Positions 6,921 to 13,592 of a DNA stretch of 14,673 bases are shown piece after piece. The stretch is from Actinomycetes bacterium. GTDB taxonomy: Bacteria > Actinomycetota > Acidimicrobiia > Acidimicrobiales > RAAP-2. Under the pieces are notes generated by a model that saw only the letters and a list, made by a program, of their open reading frames with translations, did not search any database and was not told the origin of the DNA. A program made the position numbers and the translations under genes. The DNA is taken from positions 1 to 14,673 of the forward strand of contig JAJYPU010000036.1 of NCBI GenBank assembly GCA_021795095.1, written 5' to 3'. Positions within the stretch are counted from its first letter, which is position 1. The number at the start of each line of letters is the position of its first letter.

Positions 6921-8321
6921 TCAGCCGACGGAACCTTCCATCTGCAACTCGATGAGGCGCGACCATTCGACCGCGTACTCCATGGGTAGTGTCCGCGTGA
7001 CCGGCTCGATGAACCCGTTGACGATCATGCCCATTGCCTGGCTCTCGGTGAGGCCGCGGCTCATGAGGTAGAACAACTGGTCGTCGCCAATCTTGGAGAC
7101 GGTCGCCTCATGCCCGATCGAGGCATCCTGCTCGCCGACCTCCATGTAGGGCCTGGTCTCCGAGGTCGAGAACTCATCGAGAATCAACGCGTCACAACGC
7201 ACGAAGCTCTTGGCCCCGGTCGCGCCCTCCTCCACCTTCACCAGGCCGCGGTAGGCCGTCAGCCCCCCGTCCTTGGAGATCGACTTGGAAATGATCGTCG
7301 AGGTCGTCTCAGGGGCGACGTGGACCATCTTCGCCCCGGCGTCTTGGACCTGTCCGGGTCCCGCGTAGGCCACGGACAAGACCTCCCCCGACGCCTTGGG
7401 ACCCATCAGGTAGACCGACGGGTACTTCATGGTCAATCTCGAGCCGATGTTGCCGTCAATCCATTCGACGTGCGCCTCGGCCTCGGCGCGAGCCCGCTTC
7501 GTGACCAAGTTGTAGACATTGTTCGACCAGTTCTGGATCGTCGTGTAGGTGATGCGCGAGCCCGGCAGGGCCACGAGCTCGACGACCGCCGAGTGCAGCG
7601 AGTCCGACGAGTACACGGGCGCCGAGCAACCCTCGACGTAGTGGACCTGGGACCCCTCGTCAGCGATGATCAGCGTGCGCTCGAACTGCCCCATGTTCTC
7701 AGTGTTGATCCGGAAGTAGGCCTGCAGAGGCTGGTCGACCTTCACCCCCGGCGGCACGTAGATGAACGATCCACCACTCCAGACCGCCGAGTTGAGCGCC
7801 GCGAACTTGTTGTCGTTGGGTGGGATGACGGTGCCGAAGTACTTGCGCACGAGGTCGGGGTACTCACGGACCGCCGTGTCCATGTCACAGAACAGCACCC
7901 CGAGGCGCTCGAGGTCCTCGCGGTTGCGGTGAAAGACGACCTCGGACTCGTATTGGGCCGTAACGCCGGCGAGGTACTTACGTTCGGCCTCGGGGATGCC
8001 GAGGCGCTCGTAAGTCGTCTTGATGGCGTCGGGCAGGTCCTCCCACCGGTCGACCCGGTTCTCGGTCGGCTTGATGTAGTAGTAGATGTCATTGAAATCC
8101 AAGTCCGGCATGCGGTCCGCGAACCACGGCAGCATGGGTTTCTTCTCGAAGCGCTTGAGCGCGGCCAGGCGGAAGTCGCGCATCCACGACTCCTCATTCT
8201 TGATCCCCGACATCTCGCGCACGATTGCCTCGTTGATGCCCTTCTTGGGCTTGAAGACGGGGATCTGTTCGTCGGACCAGCCCAGCTGGTATCGACTGAA
8301 GTCCAAGTTGTCGATGGTCAT
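6921..8321 (-). CDS. sufB: SufB scaffold subunit
   Basis: SufB is the central Fe-S scaffold protein; it receives sulfur and, with SufD and SufC, assembles the nascent cluster. The 466-aa protein is full length and has no intein, unlike SufB of Mycobacterium tuberculosis. Characteristic segments include SAVWSGGSFIYVPPGVKVD, NWSNNVYNLVTKRA, VAPETTSTIISKSISKDGG, KSFVRCDALIL and IGHEATVSKIGDDQLFYL. C376, H404 and E405 match the E. coli SufB residues C405, H433 and E434 with identical spacing, so the assembly site is intact. The start has a good ribosome site, AGAGGAG, four bases before the ATG. It is first in its unit, followed by the four-cysteine gene; sufD lies beyond an opposite-strand gene. 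Upstream and divergent is oligopeptidase B, not the sufR regulator found in many actinobacteria. Confidence 0.96.
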   Translation of the reverse strand: MTIDNLDFSRYQLGWSDEQIPVFKPKKGINEAIVREMSGIKNEESWMRDFRLAALKRFEKKPMLPWFADRMPDLDFNDIYYYIKPTENRVDRWEDLPDAIKTTYERLGIPEAERKYLAGVTAQYESEVVFHRNREDLERLGVLFCDMDTAVREYPDLVRKYFGTVIPPNDNKFAALNSAVWSGGSFIYVPPGVKVDQPLQAYFRINTENMGQFERTLIIADEGSQVHYVEGCSAPVYSSDSLHSAVVELVALPGSRITYTTIQNWSNNVYNLVTKRARAEAEAHVEWIDGNIGSRLTMKYPSVYLMGPKASGEVLSVAYAGPGQVQDAGAKMVHVAPETTSTIISKSISKDGGLTAYRGLVKVEEGATGAKSFVRCDALILDEFSTSETRPYMEVGEQDASIGHEATVSKIGDDQLFYLMSRGLTESQAMGMIVNGFIEPVTRTLPMEYAVEWSRLIELQMEGSVG

Positions 8322-8325
8322 GTCG

Positions 8326-8332
8326 CTCCTCT
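8326..8332 (-). promoter_or_regulatory. Shine-Dalgarno of sufB
   Basis: AGAGGAG on the - strand, four bases before the ATG at 8321, supports the annotated start. Confidence 0.75.
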
Positions 8333-8351
8333 GGGTATTATCCCTACGCCC

Positions 8352-8382
8352 ATAGTACTAACTACCGTCCCTGCCCTGTCAG
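8352..8382 (-). promoter_or_regulatory. Candidate sufB promoter with an embedded palindrome
   Basis: In the 83-base divergent gap between sufB and the peptidase gene, the - strand carries CTGACA (8377-8382, five of six to the -35 consensus). TACTAT (8352-8357) follows after a long 19-base spacer. The -10 region overlaps the perfect palindrome TAGTACTA (8353-8360), extended as TAGTTAGTACTA on the - strand, which could be an operator. A GATAAT nearer the gene would leave almost no leader before the Shine-Dalgarno, so it is less likely. No known regulator motif is recognised. Confidence 0.35.
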
Positions 8383-8404
8383 AAATTACTGGCAAAGTGG
8401 AGCC

Positions 8405-10558
8405 GTGCCTCTCACCCCTTCCGTACCGCAGCGTCCCTACCCCATCACCCGCCACGGCGACACCCGCGACGACCCCTACTACTGGCTCATGGACCGCGAC
8501 AACCCCGAAGTCCTCGAGCATCTGCGCGCCGAGAACGACTTCCTGGCATCCTCGCTCCAGCACCTGGCTCCGCTTGAGACCCAGCTCTTCGACGAGATCA
8601 AGCGACGGATCGAGGAGACCGACATCTCGGTGCCGGTGCGGCGCGGCGCGTGGTGGTACTTCGAACGTACCCGCGAGGGACTGAACTACCCGATCAGTTG
8701 TCGCGTTCCAGTCACCGACGGCGACTCGACCCCGCCGGTCGTGGACCCGCTCGTCGCCTTTGTCGGCGAGCAGGTCATCCTCGACGAGAACCTCGAGGCG
8801 CAGGGCCACGATTTCCTCTCCATCGGCGTGCTCGACGTGAGTCCCGATGACCGATGGGTCGCGGTCGGCGTGGACTTCGACGGCGACGAGCGCCATCGGG
8901 TGACGGTACGACCGCTCACTGACGTCGAGCCCCTCGCCGACACCCTCGATGACGTCTACTACGGCTTCGCGTGGTCCCGTGGCAGCGACTACTTCTTCTA
9001 CACGCGCGTCGACGACGCCATGCGACCGTGGCAGGTCTGGCGCCACCGCCTCGGATCGGAGGCGAACGACGACGTGCTCGTCTACCAGGAGGACGACGCG
9101 CAGTTCACCGTCTCGGTGGGACGCTCACGCGACGACGAGGTGATCGTGGTGTCGATCGCCTCGTCGACCACGACCGAGGTCCGCTACCTGGCGGCGGACC
9201 GACCCACCGATTCCCTCGAAGTCCTCGAAGCGCGGCGCCCGGGCATCGAGTACGGCGTCGAGCACCTCATCGCCGCAAACGGCACACGCTGGTGGCTGAA
9301 GATCACCAATGAGGACGCGACCGACTTCCGCCTGCTCGGTCGCCCCGTCGAGGACGAAGCGTGGCGTGAGCTGATCGCACACCGCCCGGGTACCCGGATC
9401 GACGGCGTCGATGCGTTCTCCACGTGTCTGGCCATCAGCGAGCGCGAGGACGGCTGCGCCACGGTGCGCATCGTCCCACTCGACCCGGCAGCGCCCTTCG
9501 ACGCCGACCTCCTCGGGCGCTCCTGGCTGGTCGACGGGGTCGATCGTCCGAGCACCGTGTCCCTCGGGGTGAACCCCACCTTCGAGACCGAAACCCTCCG
9601 CGTGGCGATCACCTCGATGGTCACGCCGAACTTCATCGCCGACGTCGACCTCACGTCGCACGAGTTGCTCGTTCGTAAGCGCCAGATCGTGCGTGGCGGC
9701 TACGACCGTGACGCCTACGTCACCGGCCGTCACTGGGTCGAGGCCAGCGACGGACAGCGCATCCCCGTGTCCATCGTCGCGCGGCGCGACGTCGTACGCC
9801 TGAACGACGACGGATCGATCAGCCCGAACGGACCGGCGCCCCTGCTGCTCTACGGGTACGGGAGCTACGAGATCTCCATCGACCCGGGATTCTCGTCGAT
9901 CCGCCTCTCACTGCTCGAGCGCGGCGTGATCTTCGCGATCGCCCACGTGCGCGGCGGCGGCGAGATGGGACGCTCCTGGTACGAGATGGGCAAGCTCGCC
10001 CAGAAGCCGACGACCTTCAGCGACTTCGTCGCCGTCGCGAGAGACCTGATCGCGACGGGTTGGACCGAACCGCGTCGGCTCGCCGTCCGCGGCGGTTCGG
10101 CCGGGGGGCTTTTGATGGGCGCGGTGATGAACCTCGCCCCCGAGCTGTTCCGATGCGTCGTGGCCGAGGTGCCCTTCGTCGACGCCCTCACGACGATGCT
10201 CGACGCCTCGCTCCCGCTCACCGTCGGCGAGTGGGAGGAGTGGGGCGACCCCGAGGCCAGCGCGACCACCTATCGGACGATGAAGTCCTACTCGCCCTAC
10301 GACAACGTGCGTGCGACCAACGAGGACGGAAGCGTCCGCGTCTACCCACATCTCTTCGCCGCCGGCGGGCTCAACGACTCGCGTGTCGGTTTCTGGGAGC
10401 CGGCCAAGTGGGTGCTGAAACTCCGCGACGTGAACGCGGACAACGTCGCGTATCTGAAGACCGAGCTCGGCGCCGGCCACGGTGGTCCGTCCGGCCGTTA
10501 CGACGCGTGGCACGACGAGGCGCTGATCCTCGCCTTCATCATCAGCGAGATCGTGTGA
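8405..10558 (+). CDS. ptrB: Oligopeptidase B (prolyl oligopeptidase family, S9A)
   Basis: A cytoplasmic serine peptidase that cleaves short peptides after arginine or lysine. The 717-aa length and layout fit: an N-terminal HGDTRDDPYYWLMDRDNPEV segment, a beta-propeller, then an alpha/beta-hydrolase domain. The catalytic triad is visible as S565 in GGSAGG, D658 in GLNDSRVGFWEPAKW and H692 in GAGHGGPSGRYD. The GEWEEWGDP motif (E609, E611, E612) is typical of oligopeptidase B and holds acids linked to its preference for basic residues; prolyl oligopeptidases differ here. There is no signal peptide. The GTG start has only a poorly spaced GGAG two bases before it, but the N-terminus aligns with the family. 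It diverges from sufB, and its last 17 bases overlap the facing membrane-protein gene. Confidence 0.9.
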   Translation: MPLTPSVPQRPYPITRHGDTRDDPYYWLMDRDNPEVLEHLRAENDFLASSLQHLAPLETQLFDEIKRRIEETDISVPVRRGAWWYFERTREGLNYPISCRVPVTDGDSTPPVVDPLVAFVGEQVILDENLEAQGHDFLSIGVLDVSPDDRWVAVGVDFDGDERHRVTVRPLTDVEPLADTLDDVYYGFAWSRGSDYFFYTRVDDAMRPWQVWRHRLGSEANDDVLVYQEDDAQFTVSVGRSRDDEVIVVSIASSTTTEVRYLAADRPTDSLEVLEARRPGIEYGVEHLIAANGTRWWLKITNEDATDFRLLGRPVEDEAWRELIAHRPGTRIDGVDAFSTCLAISEREDGCATVRIVPLDPAAPFDADLLGRSWLVDGVDRPSTVSLGVNPTFETETLRVAITSMVTPNFIADVDLTSHELLVRKRQIVRGGYDRDAYVTGRHWVEASDGQRIPVSIVARRDVVRLNDDGSISPNGPAPLLLYGYGSYEISIDPGFSSIRLSLLERGVIFAIAHVRGGGEMGRSWYEMGKLAQKPTTFSDFVAVARDLIATGWTEPRRLAVRGGSAGGLLMGAVMNLAPELFRCVVAEVPFVDALTTMLDASLPLTVGEWEEWGDPEASATTYRTMKSYSPYDNVRATNEDGSVRVYPHLFAAGGLNDSRVGFWEPAKWVLKLRDVNADNVAYLKTELGAGHGGPSGRYDAWHDEALILAFIISEIV

Positions 10559-11123
10559 CCGTCGCGACCCACAGCGACTCATGCCCGGTCACCGTGTACG
10601 TCACGGCGAACGTCCTCGGACCATCGGTCACTTGCGCAGCAGCAATGGGTACTCCCGTGCGAGTCGCCGGTTCGCCCGACTTCGCGGGCGCGCTCGACCA
10701 CGGGTGATGCGCGAGCAGGAACGCGCCGACGATCACGACGATCGCGGCAACGATCGCGACGACCAACCATCGGCGGTACACCAGGGGACTGCGATGCGCC
10801 GATCGGTCGAGCGCCCATTGCACGTCGTGGCGGTGAGGCCCGATCGACACCTCTTCCTCCTCGATCGGCGTCGCCTCGCCGAACACGTACTCACGCGAGG
10901 ACTCGAGACGCAACGGGGCGGGCTCGTGGTGCGGCGGCGGCGTCTCGCCGTCTAAGAGCCGGAAGCCCTTGGCCGACTGATAGGGCGAGGGCGGCGGACC
11001 GATCAAGGTCCCCGTGTCGCTCAGGCGCCGCTCGTCGCGACGGATCTTGCGCCAGCGCAGTAGACCCGCCGCGAGCAGCCCGGCAACGACGATCGCCACC
11101 ACTACCTCAATCGCCACGGTCAT
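10542..11123 (-). CDS. Two-TM membrane protein of unknown function
   Basis: I do not recognise this 193-aa protein. It has a membrane segment at about residues 4-22, followed by a strongly basic patch (RWRKIRRDERR). A proline-rich and acidic cytoplasmic stretch follows (about 40-110, with IEEEE near 87-91), then a second membrane segment at about 119-138. The C-terminal domain (139-193) is probably extracellular; the positive charges suggest both ends are outside. The chosen ATG at 11123 has GGAG four bases upstream; a longer open frame upstream has poor composition and runs into the flavin reductase gene. It follows the flavin reductase gene after 70 bases that contain a hairpin. Its 3' end overlaps the peptidase gene by 17 bases. 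Existence as a gene is well supported by the hydrophobicity pattern; function is open. Confidence 0.75.
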   Translation of the reverse strand: MTVAIEVVVAIVVAGLLAAGLLRWRKIRRDERRLSDTGTLIGPPPSPYQSAKGFRLLDGETPPPHHEPAPLRLESSREYVFGEATPIEEEEVSIGPHRHDVQWALDRSAHRSPLVYRRWLVVAIVAAIVVIVGAFLLAHHPWSSAPAKSGEPATRTGVPIAAAQVTDGPRTFAVTYTVTGHESLWVATVTRSR

Positions 11124-11182
11124 CGGACTCCGCTCGCCAGCGTCGTGGTCGGCCACGATGGCCCACCACGAAAAGCGTAGTG

Positions 11183-11203
11183 ACTCGGCGCGGCTAGCCG
11201 AGT
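11183..11203 (-). terminator. Hairpin at the end of the flavin reductase gene
   Basis: ACTCGGC and GCCGAGT form a perfect 7-bp stem with a 7-base loop that contains the flavin reductase stop codon. On the - strand a short TTTT run lies about eight bases after the stem, too far for a textbook intrinsic terminator. It may attenuate or protect the transcript rather than end it. Confidence 0.3.
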
Positions 11204-11667
11204 GCGGTGAAGCCCGCGCGAAAGAAGACCAGGGGCTGGCCGTGGTAGGCGGCAACGAAGTCGGCCCGGACGATCGCCACATCGTGATCGCCGTGGGTCA
11301 GCACCGAGACGATGGGCCCCTCGACGTGCGCGATCGCGCCCACGAGCAGCGGGGAACCCGCCGGAGCGGGGGTCCATTCCCCCGTGGCGAAACGGTCCGC
11401 GCCCGTCGTCGCGAATCGACGCGCCTCGTCGACCTGGTCGACGCCGAGGATGTTGATGCCGACCACGCCGGTGGCGCGCACCTGCGCCCACGACCGACCG
11501 TCGACGGCCGCGGCGAAGGTCACGAGTTGGGGTTCGAGCGAGAGGGACCCGAAGGTCTGACACGTGAAGCCAGCCGGGCCCTCAGGTGTCTGGGCGGTGA
11601 CGACCACGACACCCGTCGCGAATCGACTCACTACGTCTTTGAAGTCGCTGATCGAGGGAGGGGTCAC
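11194..11667 (-). CDS. Flavin reductase-like FMN-binding protein
   Basis: A 157-aa member of the flavin reductase-like split-barrel family, which binds FMN or FAD and usually supplies reduced flavin to a monooxygenase using NAD(P)H. Visible family segments are the N-terminal SRFATGVVVVTA, the flavin-binding GFTCQTFGSLSLEPQLV, then ARRFATTGADRFATG and the C-terminal GDHDVAIVRADFVAAYHGQPLVFF. Length is normal. The GTG start is supported by TAGTGT exactly six bases upstream, suggesting a leaderless transcript. There is no Shine-Dalgarno, and an ATG two bases earlier is out of frame. It starts 22 bases after the mutY stop on the same strand. No partner oxygenase gene is in the window, so its substrate system is unknown. 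Confidence 0.85.
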   Translation of the reverse strand: MTPPSISDFKDVVSRFATGVVVVTAQTPEGPAGFTCQTFGSLSLEPQLVTFAAAVDGRSWAQVRATGVVGINILGVDQVDEARRFATTGADRFATGEWTPAPAGSPLLVGAIAHVEGPIVSVLTHGDHDVAIVRADFVAAYHGQPLVFFRAGFTALG

Positions 11668-11673
11668 ATCGGG

Positions 11674-11679
11674 ACACTA
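11674..11679 (-). promoter_or_regulatory. Predicted -10 box of a leaderless flavin reductase promoter
   Basis: TAGTGT lies exactly six bases before the GTG start, inside the 22-base gap after mutY. The geometry places transcription start on the start codon. No -35 match is seen. Confidence 0.45.
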
Positions 11680-11689
11680 CCGGGCACGC

Positions 11690-12541
11690 TCACCCGAGCG
11701 GTTCCCTCGTGTCGCCGACCAAGCGTACCGAGTGCGCGCTGTGCTCGACGAGGCCGTCGCCGACGAGGGCCGCGAGTAGTCGATCGACGCGCTCGCGGGG
11801 TTCCGCGACCCGTGCCAACAGGGCGTCGAGGTTGGCCGGCCCGTCGCGCAAGACCGCGATGATGCGACCGCGACATTGCCGATCCGATCCCGCGAAGGCG
11901 CTCTGGCGCACCGAGACGGCGGCGCTGCGCAGCGCGGGGTCTGGTCCCCCGGCGGCGCGCCACGCGCAGCGTGACGCCACCGGACAGGTACGACAACGCG
12001 GGGTCGCCGTGCAGAACTGCGCGCCGAGGTCGAGCATGGCCTGGTTGTGCGCGGCGCTATCACGTCCGCGCACCAACTCATTGGCGAGTCGTTGGGCCTC
12101 GCTTCGACCCAAGGGTCGATTGGCCAAGGCTCGCGCGAGGATCCGTCCGACGTTCGTGTCGAGCACGCCGACGCGTACGCCGAACGCGAAGGACGCGACA
12201 GCGTTCGCCGTGTACGCCCCGACTCCGGGGAGCCGACGCAACGTGTCGGGGTCGCTCGGGACGCGCCCGTCGAACCCCTCGAGGATGGCGCGCGCGGCGT
12301 CGTGGAGATAGCCCGCGCGGCGGTTGTAGCCGAGTCCGCCCCACAGTGCGATCACCGCGGCCCGAGGTGCGCCCGCACACGCGTCCACCGTCGGCAGCGA
12401 TTCCATGAAACGACACCAGGGCTCGATGACGCGAGTGGCCTGGGTCTGTTGGAGCATGACCTCGCTCACGAGCACCGCCCACGGGTCACCGACCCCAATC
12501 CAGGGCAGGTCGCGGGCGATCGACGACGCACTGGCCCCCAA
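11690..12541 (-). CDS. mutY: MutY adenine DNA glycosylase
   Basis: MutY removes adenine mispaired with 8-oxoguanine, preventing G:C to T:A mutations. The 283-aa protein has RDLPW at 10-14, the catalytic E27 in VSEVMLQQTQ, the helix-hairpin-helix LPGVGAYTA from 104, and catalytic D128 in VLDTNVGR. The [4Fe-4S] cysteines are C177, C183, C186 and C192. The first cysteine loop is C-X5-C, one residue shorter than the C-X6-C of E. coli MutY. The C-terminus (about 205-283, with FAGSDRQCRGRI) is the short winged-helix-like end of actinobacterial MutY, not the NUDIX-like domain of E. coli. The start is TTG, the only usable start upstream of RDLPW in this open frame; no Shine-Dalgarno precedes it. It begins 23 bases after the maoC stop and is probably translated from the same mRNA. 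The substrate cluster may come from the SUF machinery encoded to the left. Confidence 0.92.
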   Translation of the reverse strand: MGASASSIARDLPWIGVGDPWAVLVSEVMLQQTQATRVIEPWCRFMESLPTVDACAGAPRAAVIALWGGLGYNRRAGYLHDAARAILEGFDGRVPSDPDTLRRLPGVGAYTANAVASFAFGVRVGVLDTNVGRILARALANRPLGRSEAQRLANELVRGRDSAAHNQAMLDLGAQFCTATPRCRTCPVASRCAWRAAGGPDPALRSAAVSVRQSAFAGSDRQCRGRIIAVLRDGPANLDALLARVAEPRERVDRLLAALVGDGLVEHSAHSVRLVGDTREPLG

Positions 12542-12564
12542 CGAGCGCGCGAACGAGCGAGGCG

Positions 12565-13077
12565 TCAGTCCCAGACGCCCTCGCCGTAGGGGCGCTGTCG
12601 CACCGGAGCGAAGTCTCGCTTCCAGACCATCACCTTGCGCCGGAAGTAGCAGACCTCCTGGCCATCCTGGTTGAAGCCCTTGGTCTCAACACGCACGATC
12701 CCCCGGTCGGGCTTGGACGACGACGGAGTGACGTCGAGCACCCGGGTCTCGGCGTAGATGGTGTCACCGTGGAACGTGGGGAACCGATGGATGAGGCTCT
12801 CCACCTCGAGGTTGGCGATCGCCGAACCCGAGACGTCGGGCACGCTCATGCCGAGCACCAGCGAGTAGACAAGGTTGCCCACGACGACGTTTCGGCCCTG
12901 GACGCTCTCGTGCTCGGCGAACCACGCGTTCGTGTGGAGGGGATGATGGTTCATCGTGATCATGCAGAACAGGTGATCGTCGGCCTCGGTGATGGTCTTG
13001 CCGGGCCAGTGTCGCAGCACATCGCCCGGCACGAAGTCCTCGAGGTAGCGCCCGAAGGGTCGATCGAACGTGGTCAT
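12565..13077 (-). CDS. mch: Single-domain MaoC hydratase, probable mesaconyl-CoA hydratase
   Basis: A 170-aa hotdog-fold protein of the MaoC dehydratase family. The sequence closely resembles, from memory, the short MaoC protein encoded in Streptomyces ethylmalonyl-CoA clusters. Shared strings are HWPGKTITEADDHLFC, MNHHPLHTNAWFAE, NVVVGNLVYSLVLGMSVPDVSG, FPTFHGDTIYAET and GIVRVETKGFNQDG. The hydratase motif region is MNHHPLH (42-48), with asparagine where R-hydratases have aspartate, as in the mesaconyl-CoA type. The expected reaction is reversible hydration of mesaconyl-CoA to methylmalyl-CoA. The start is fixed by a strong AAGGAGG eight bases upstream. It lies one gene away from a methylsuccinyl-CoA dehydrogenase-like gene, whose product would be mesaconyl-CoA. 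Family is certain; exact substrate is inferred. Confidence 0.83.
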   Translation of the reverse strand: MTTFDRPFGRYLEDFVPGDVLRHWPGKTITEADDHLFCMITMNHHPLHTNAWFAEHESVQGRNVVVGNLVYSLVLGMSVPDVSGSAIANLEVESLIHRFPTFHGDTIYAETRVLDVTPSSSKPDRGIVRVETKGFNQDGQEVCYFRRKVMVWKRDFAPVRQRPYGEGVWD

Positions 13078-13085
13078 GGGGCTAA

Positions 13086-13092
13086 CCTCCTT
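13086..13092 (-). promoter_or_regulatory. Strong Shine-Dalgarno of the MaoC gene
   Basis: AAGGAGG on the - strand, eight bases before the ATG at 13077. It is the strongest ribosome site in the window and contrasts with the leaderless pattern of its upstream neighbour. Confidence 0.85.
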
Positions 13093-13107
13093 GTCTCGCG
13101 AGAGCGG

Positions 13108-13536
13108 CTACTCACTCGGTAGTGGACGGGTCGTGAAGGACGCGGTCGCCCCCGGCAGACTCTCGCCATCAATCACCATGCGCCAGGTGAATCGCTGACC
13201 GGGTGCGAGGGGGATCGGTCCGAAATTGACCGCGATCGGGACGTCCACCGGTGTGCCGAGCGGTACACCGACGGGCTCGCTCGCCGAGAAGTCACCACGC
13301 ACCTCGATGCCCTGCATCCCCTCGGGCGTCTCGAACTGGACGAGGCGACCATCGGCGTCCTCGAGGAACAGCTCCCAGTGGTGGCTGACGTCGAACTCGT
13401 GCGCGTCCACGCTCACCTTGACCGCAACGGCAGAGGGCACCGGGTCCGGTCCGGTGACGGACCAGCCGCCGCCGAGGATGTACAACTTGCCGTCAGCCAC
13501 CTGGGCCGAGTCCGCCAAAAGCATGGTCACGTTCAC
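13108..13536 (-). CDS. Conserved actinobacterial protein of unknown function
   Basis: A 142-aa soluble protein with no membrane segment or signal peptide. It starts MNVTMLLADSAQVADGKLYILGGGWSV, a pattern I associate with an uncharacterised actinobacterial family (possibly DUF6941). The rest alternates short hydrophobic and polar stretches, consistent with a beta-sandwich: VAVKVSVDAHEFD, WELFLEDADG, PVDVPIAVNFGPIPLAPG and FTWRMVIDGE. No catalytic motif is visible. The GTG start has TAGGCT exactly six bases upstream and no Shine-Dalgarno, so a leaderless mRNA is likely; an in-frame ATG four codons later is the alternative. It ends 30 bases before the MaoC gene on the same strand and diverges from the acyl-CoA dehydrogenase gene after 56 bases, so it may be regulated with that pathway. 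Confidence 0.8.
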   Translation of the reverse strand: MNVTMLLADSAQVADGKLYILGGGWSVTGPDPVPSAVAVKVSVDAHEFDVSHHWELFLEDADGRLVQFETPEGMQGIEVRGDFSASEPVGVPLGTPVDVPIAVNFGPIPLAPGQRFTWRMVIDGESLPGATASFTTRPLPSE

Positions 13537-13542
13537 CGGCCC

Positions 13543-13548
13543 AGCCTA
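13543..13548 (-). promoter_or_regulatory. Predicted -10 box of a leaderless promoter for the 142-aa protein gene
   Basis: TAGGCT lies exactly six bases before the GTG at 13536. It shares a 56-base divergent gap with an equally placed box for the acyl-CoA dehydrogenase gene. No -35 match is seen. Confidence 0.5.
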
Positions 13549-13580
13549 CGTCGCCACTCGACCCATCCACGTCCAGCCGG

Positions 13581-13586
13581 TAGTTT
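13581..13586 (+). promoter_or_regulatory. Predicted -10 box of a leaderless acyl-CoA dehydrogenase promoter
   Basis: TAGTTT lies exactly six bases before the ATG at 13593. At the -35 distance is TCGACC, four of six to consensus. There is no Shine-Dalgarno, so translation probably starts at the mRNA 5' end. Confidence 0.5.
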
Positions 13587-13592
13587 GCATGT

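Noticed and set aside
6880..6966. Longer start for the four-cysteine protein, overlapping the end of sufB
   Set aside because: The extra N-terminal residues are Arg-rich and motif-free, while an AAGGA site supports a start at 6885 or 6879.
6921..8321. Possible intein in SufB, as in Mycobacterium tuberculosis
   Set aside because: The 466-residue protein runs through the family signature segments without any insertion.
7110..8684. A 524-residue open frame on the + strand across sufB
   Set aside because: It is antisense to an unmistakable sufB gene, has no domain text, and is rich in Arg, Val, Asp and Gly, as expected from reverse reading of high-GC codons.
10555..10592. Inverted repeat GTGACCG/CGGTCAC after the peptidase stop
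   Set aside because: The loop is 24 bases with no T-run, and the repeat lies inside the facing coding region; not a convincing terminator.
11124..11282. Longer N-terminus for the two-TM protein
   Set aside because: The extension lacks membrane-protein character and overlaps the flavin reductase gene; the ATG at 11123 has GGAG upstream.
11014..11862. A 282-residue + strand open frame spanning the flavin reductase and membrane-protein genes
   Set aside because: It crosses several genes that have recognisable motifs on the other strand and becomes Arg-rich throughout; treated as a high-GC artefact.
12047..12589. A 180-residue + strand open frame over mutY
   Set aside because: It is antisense to MutY catalytic and HhH motifs and shows no family resemblance.
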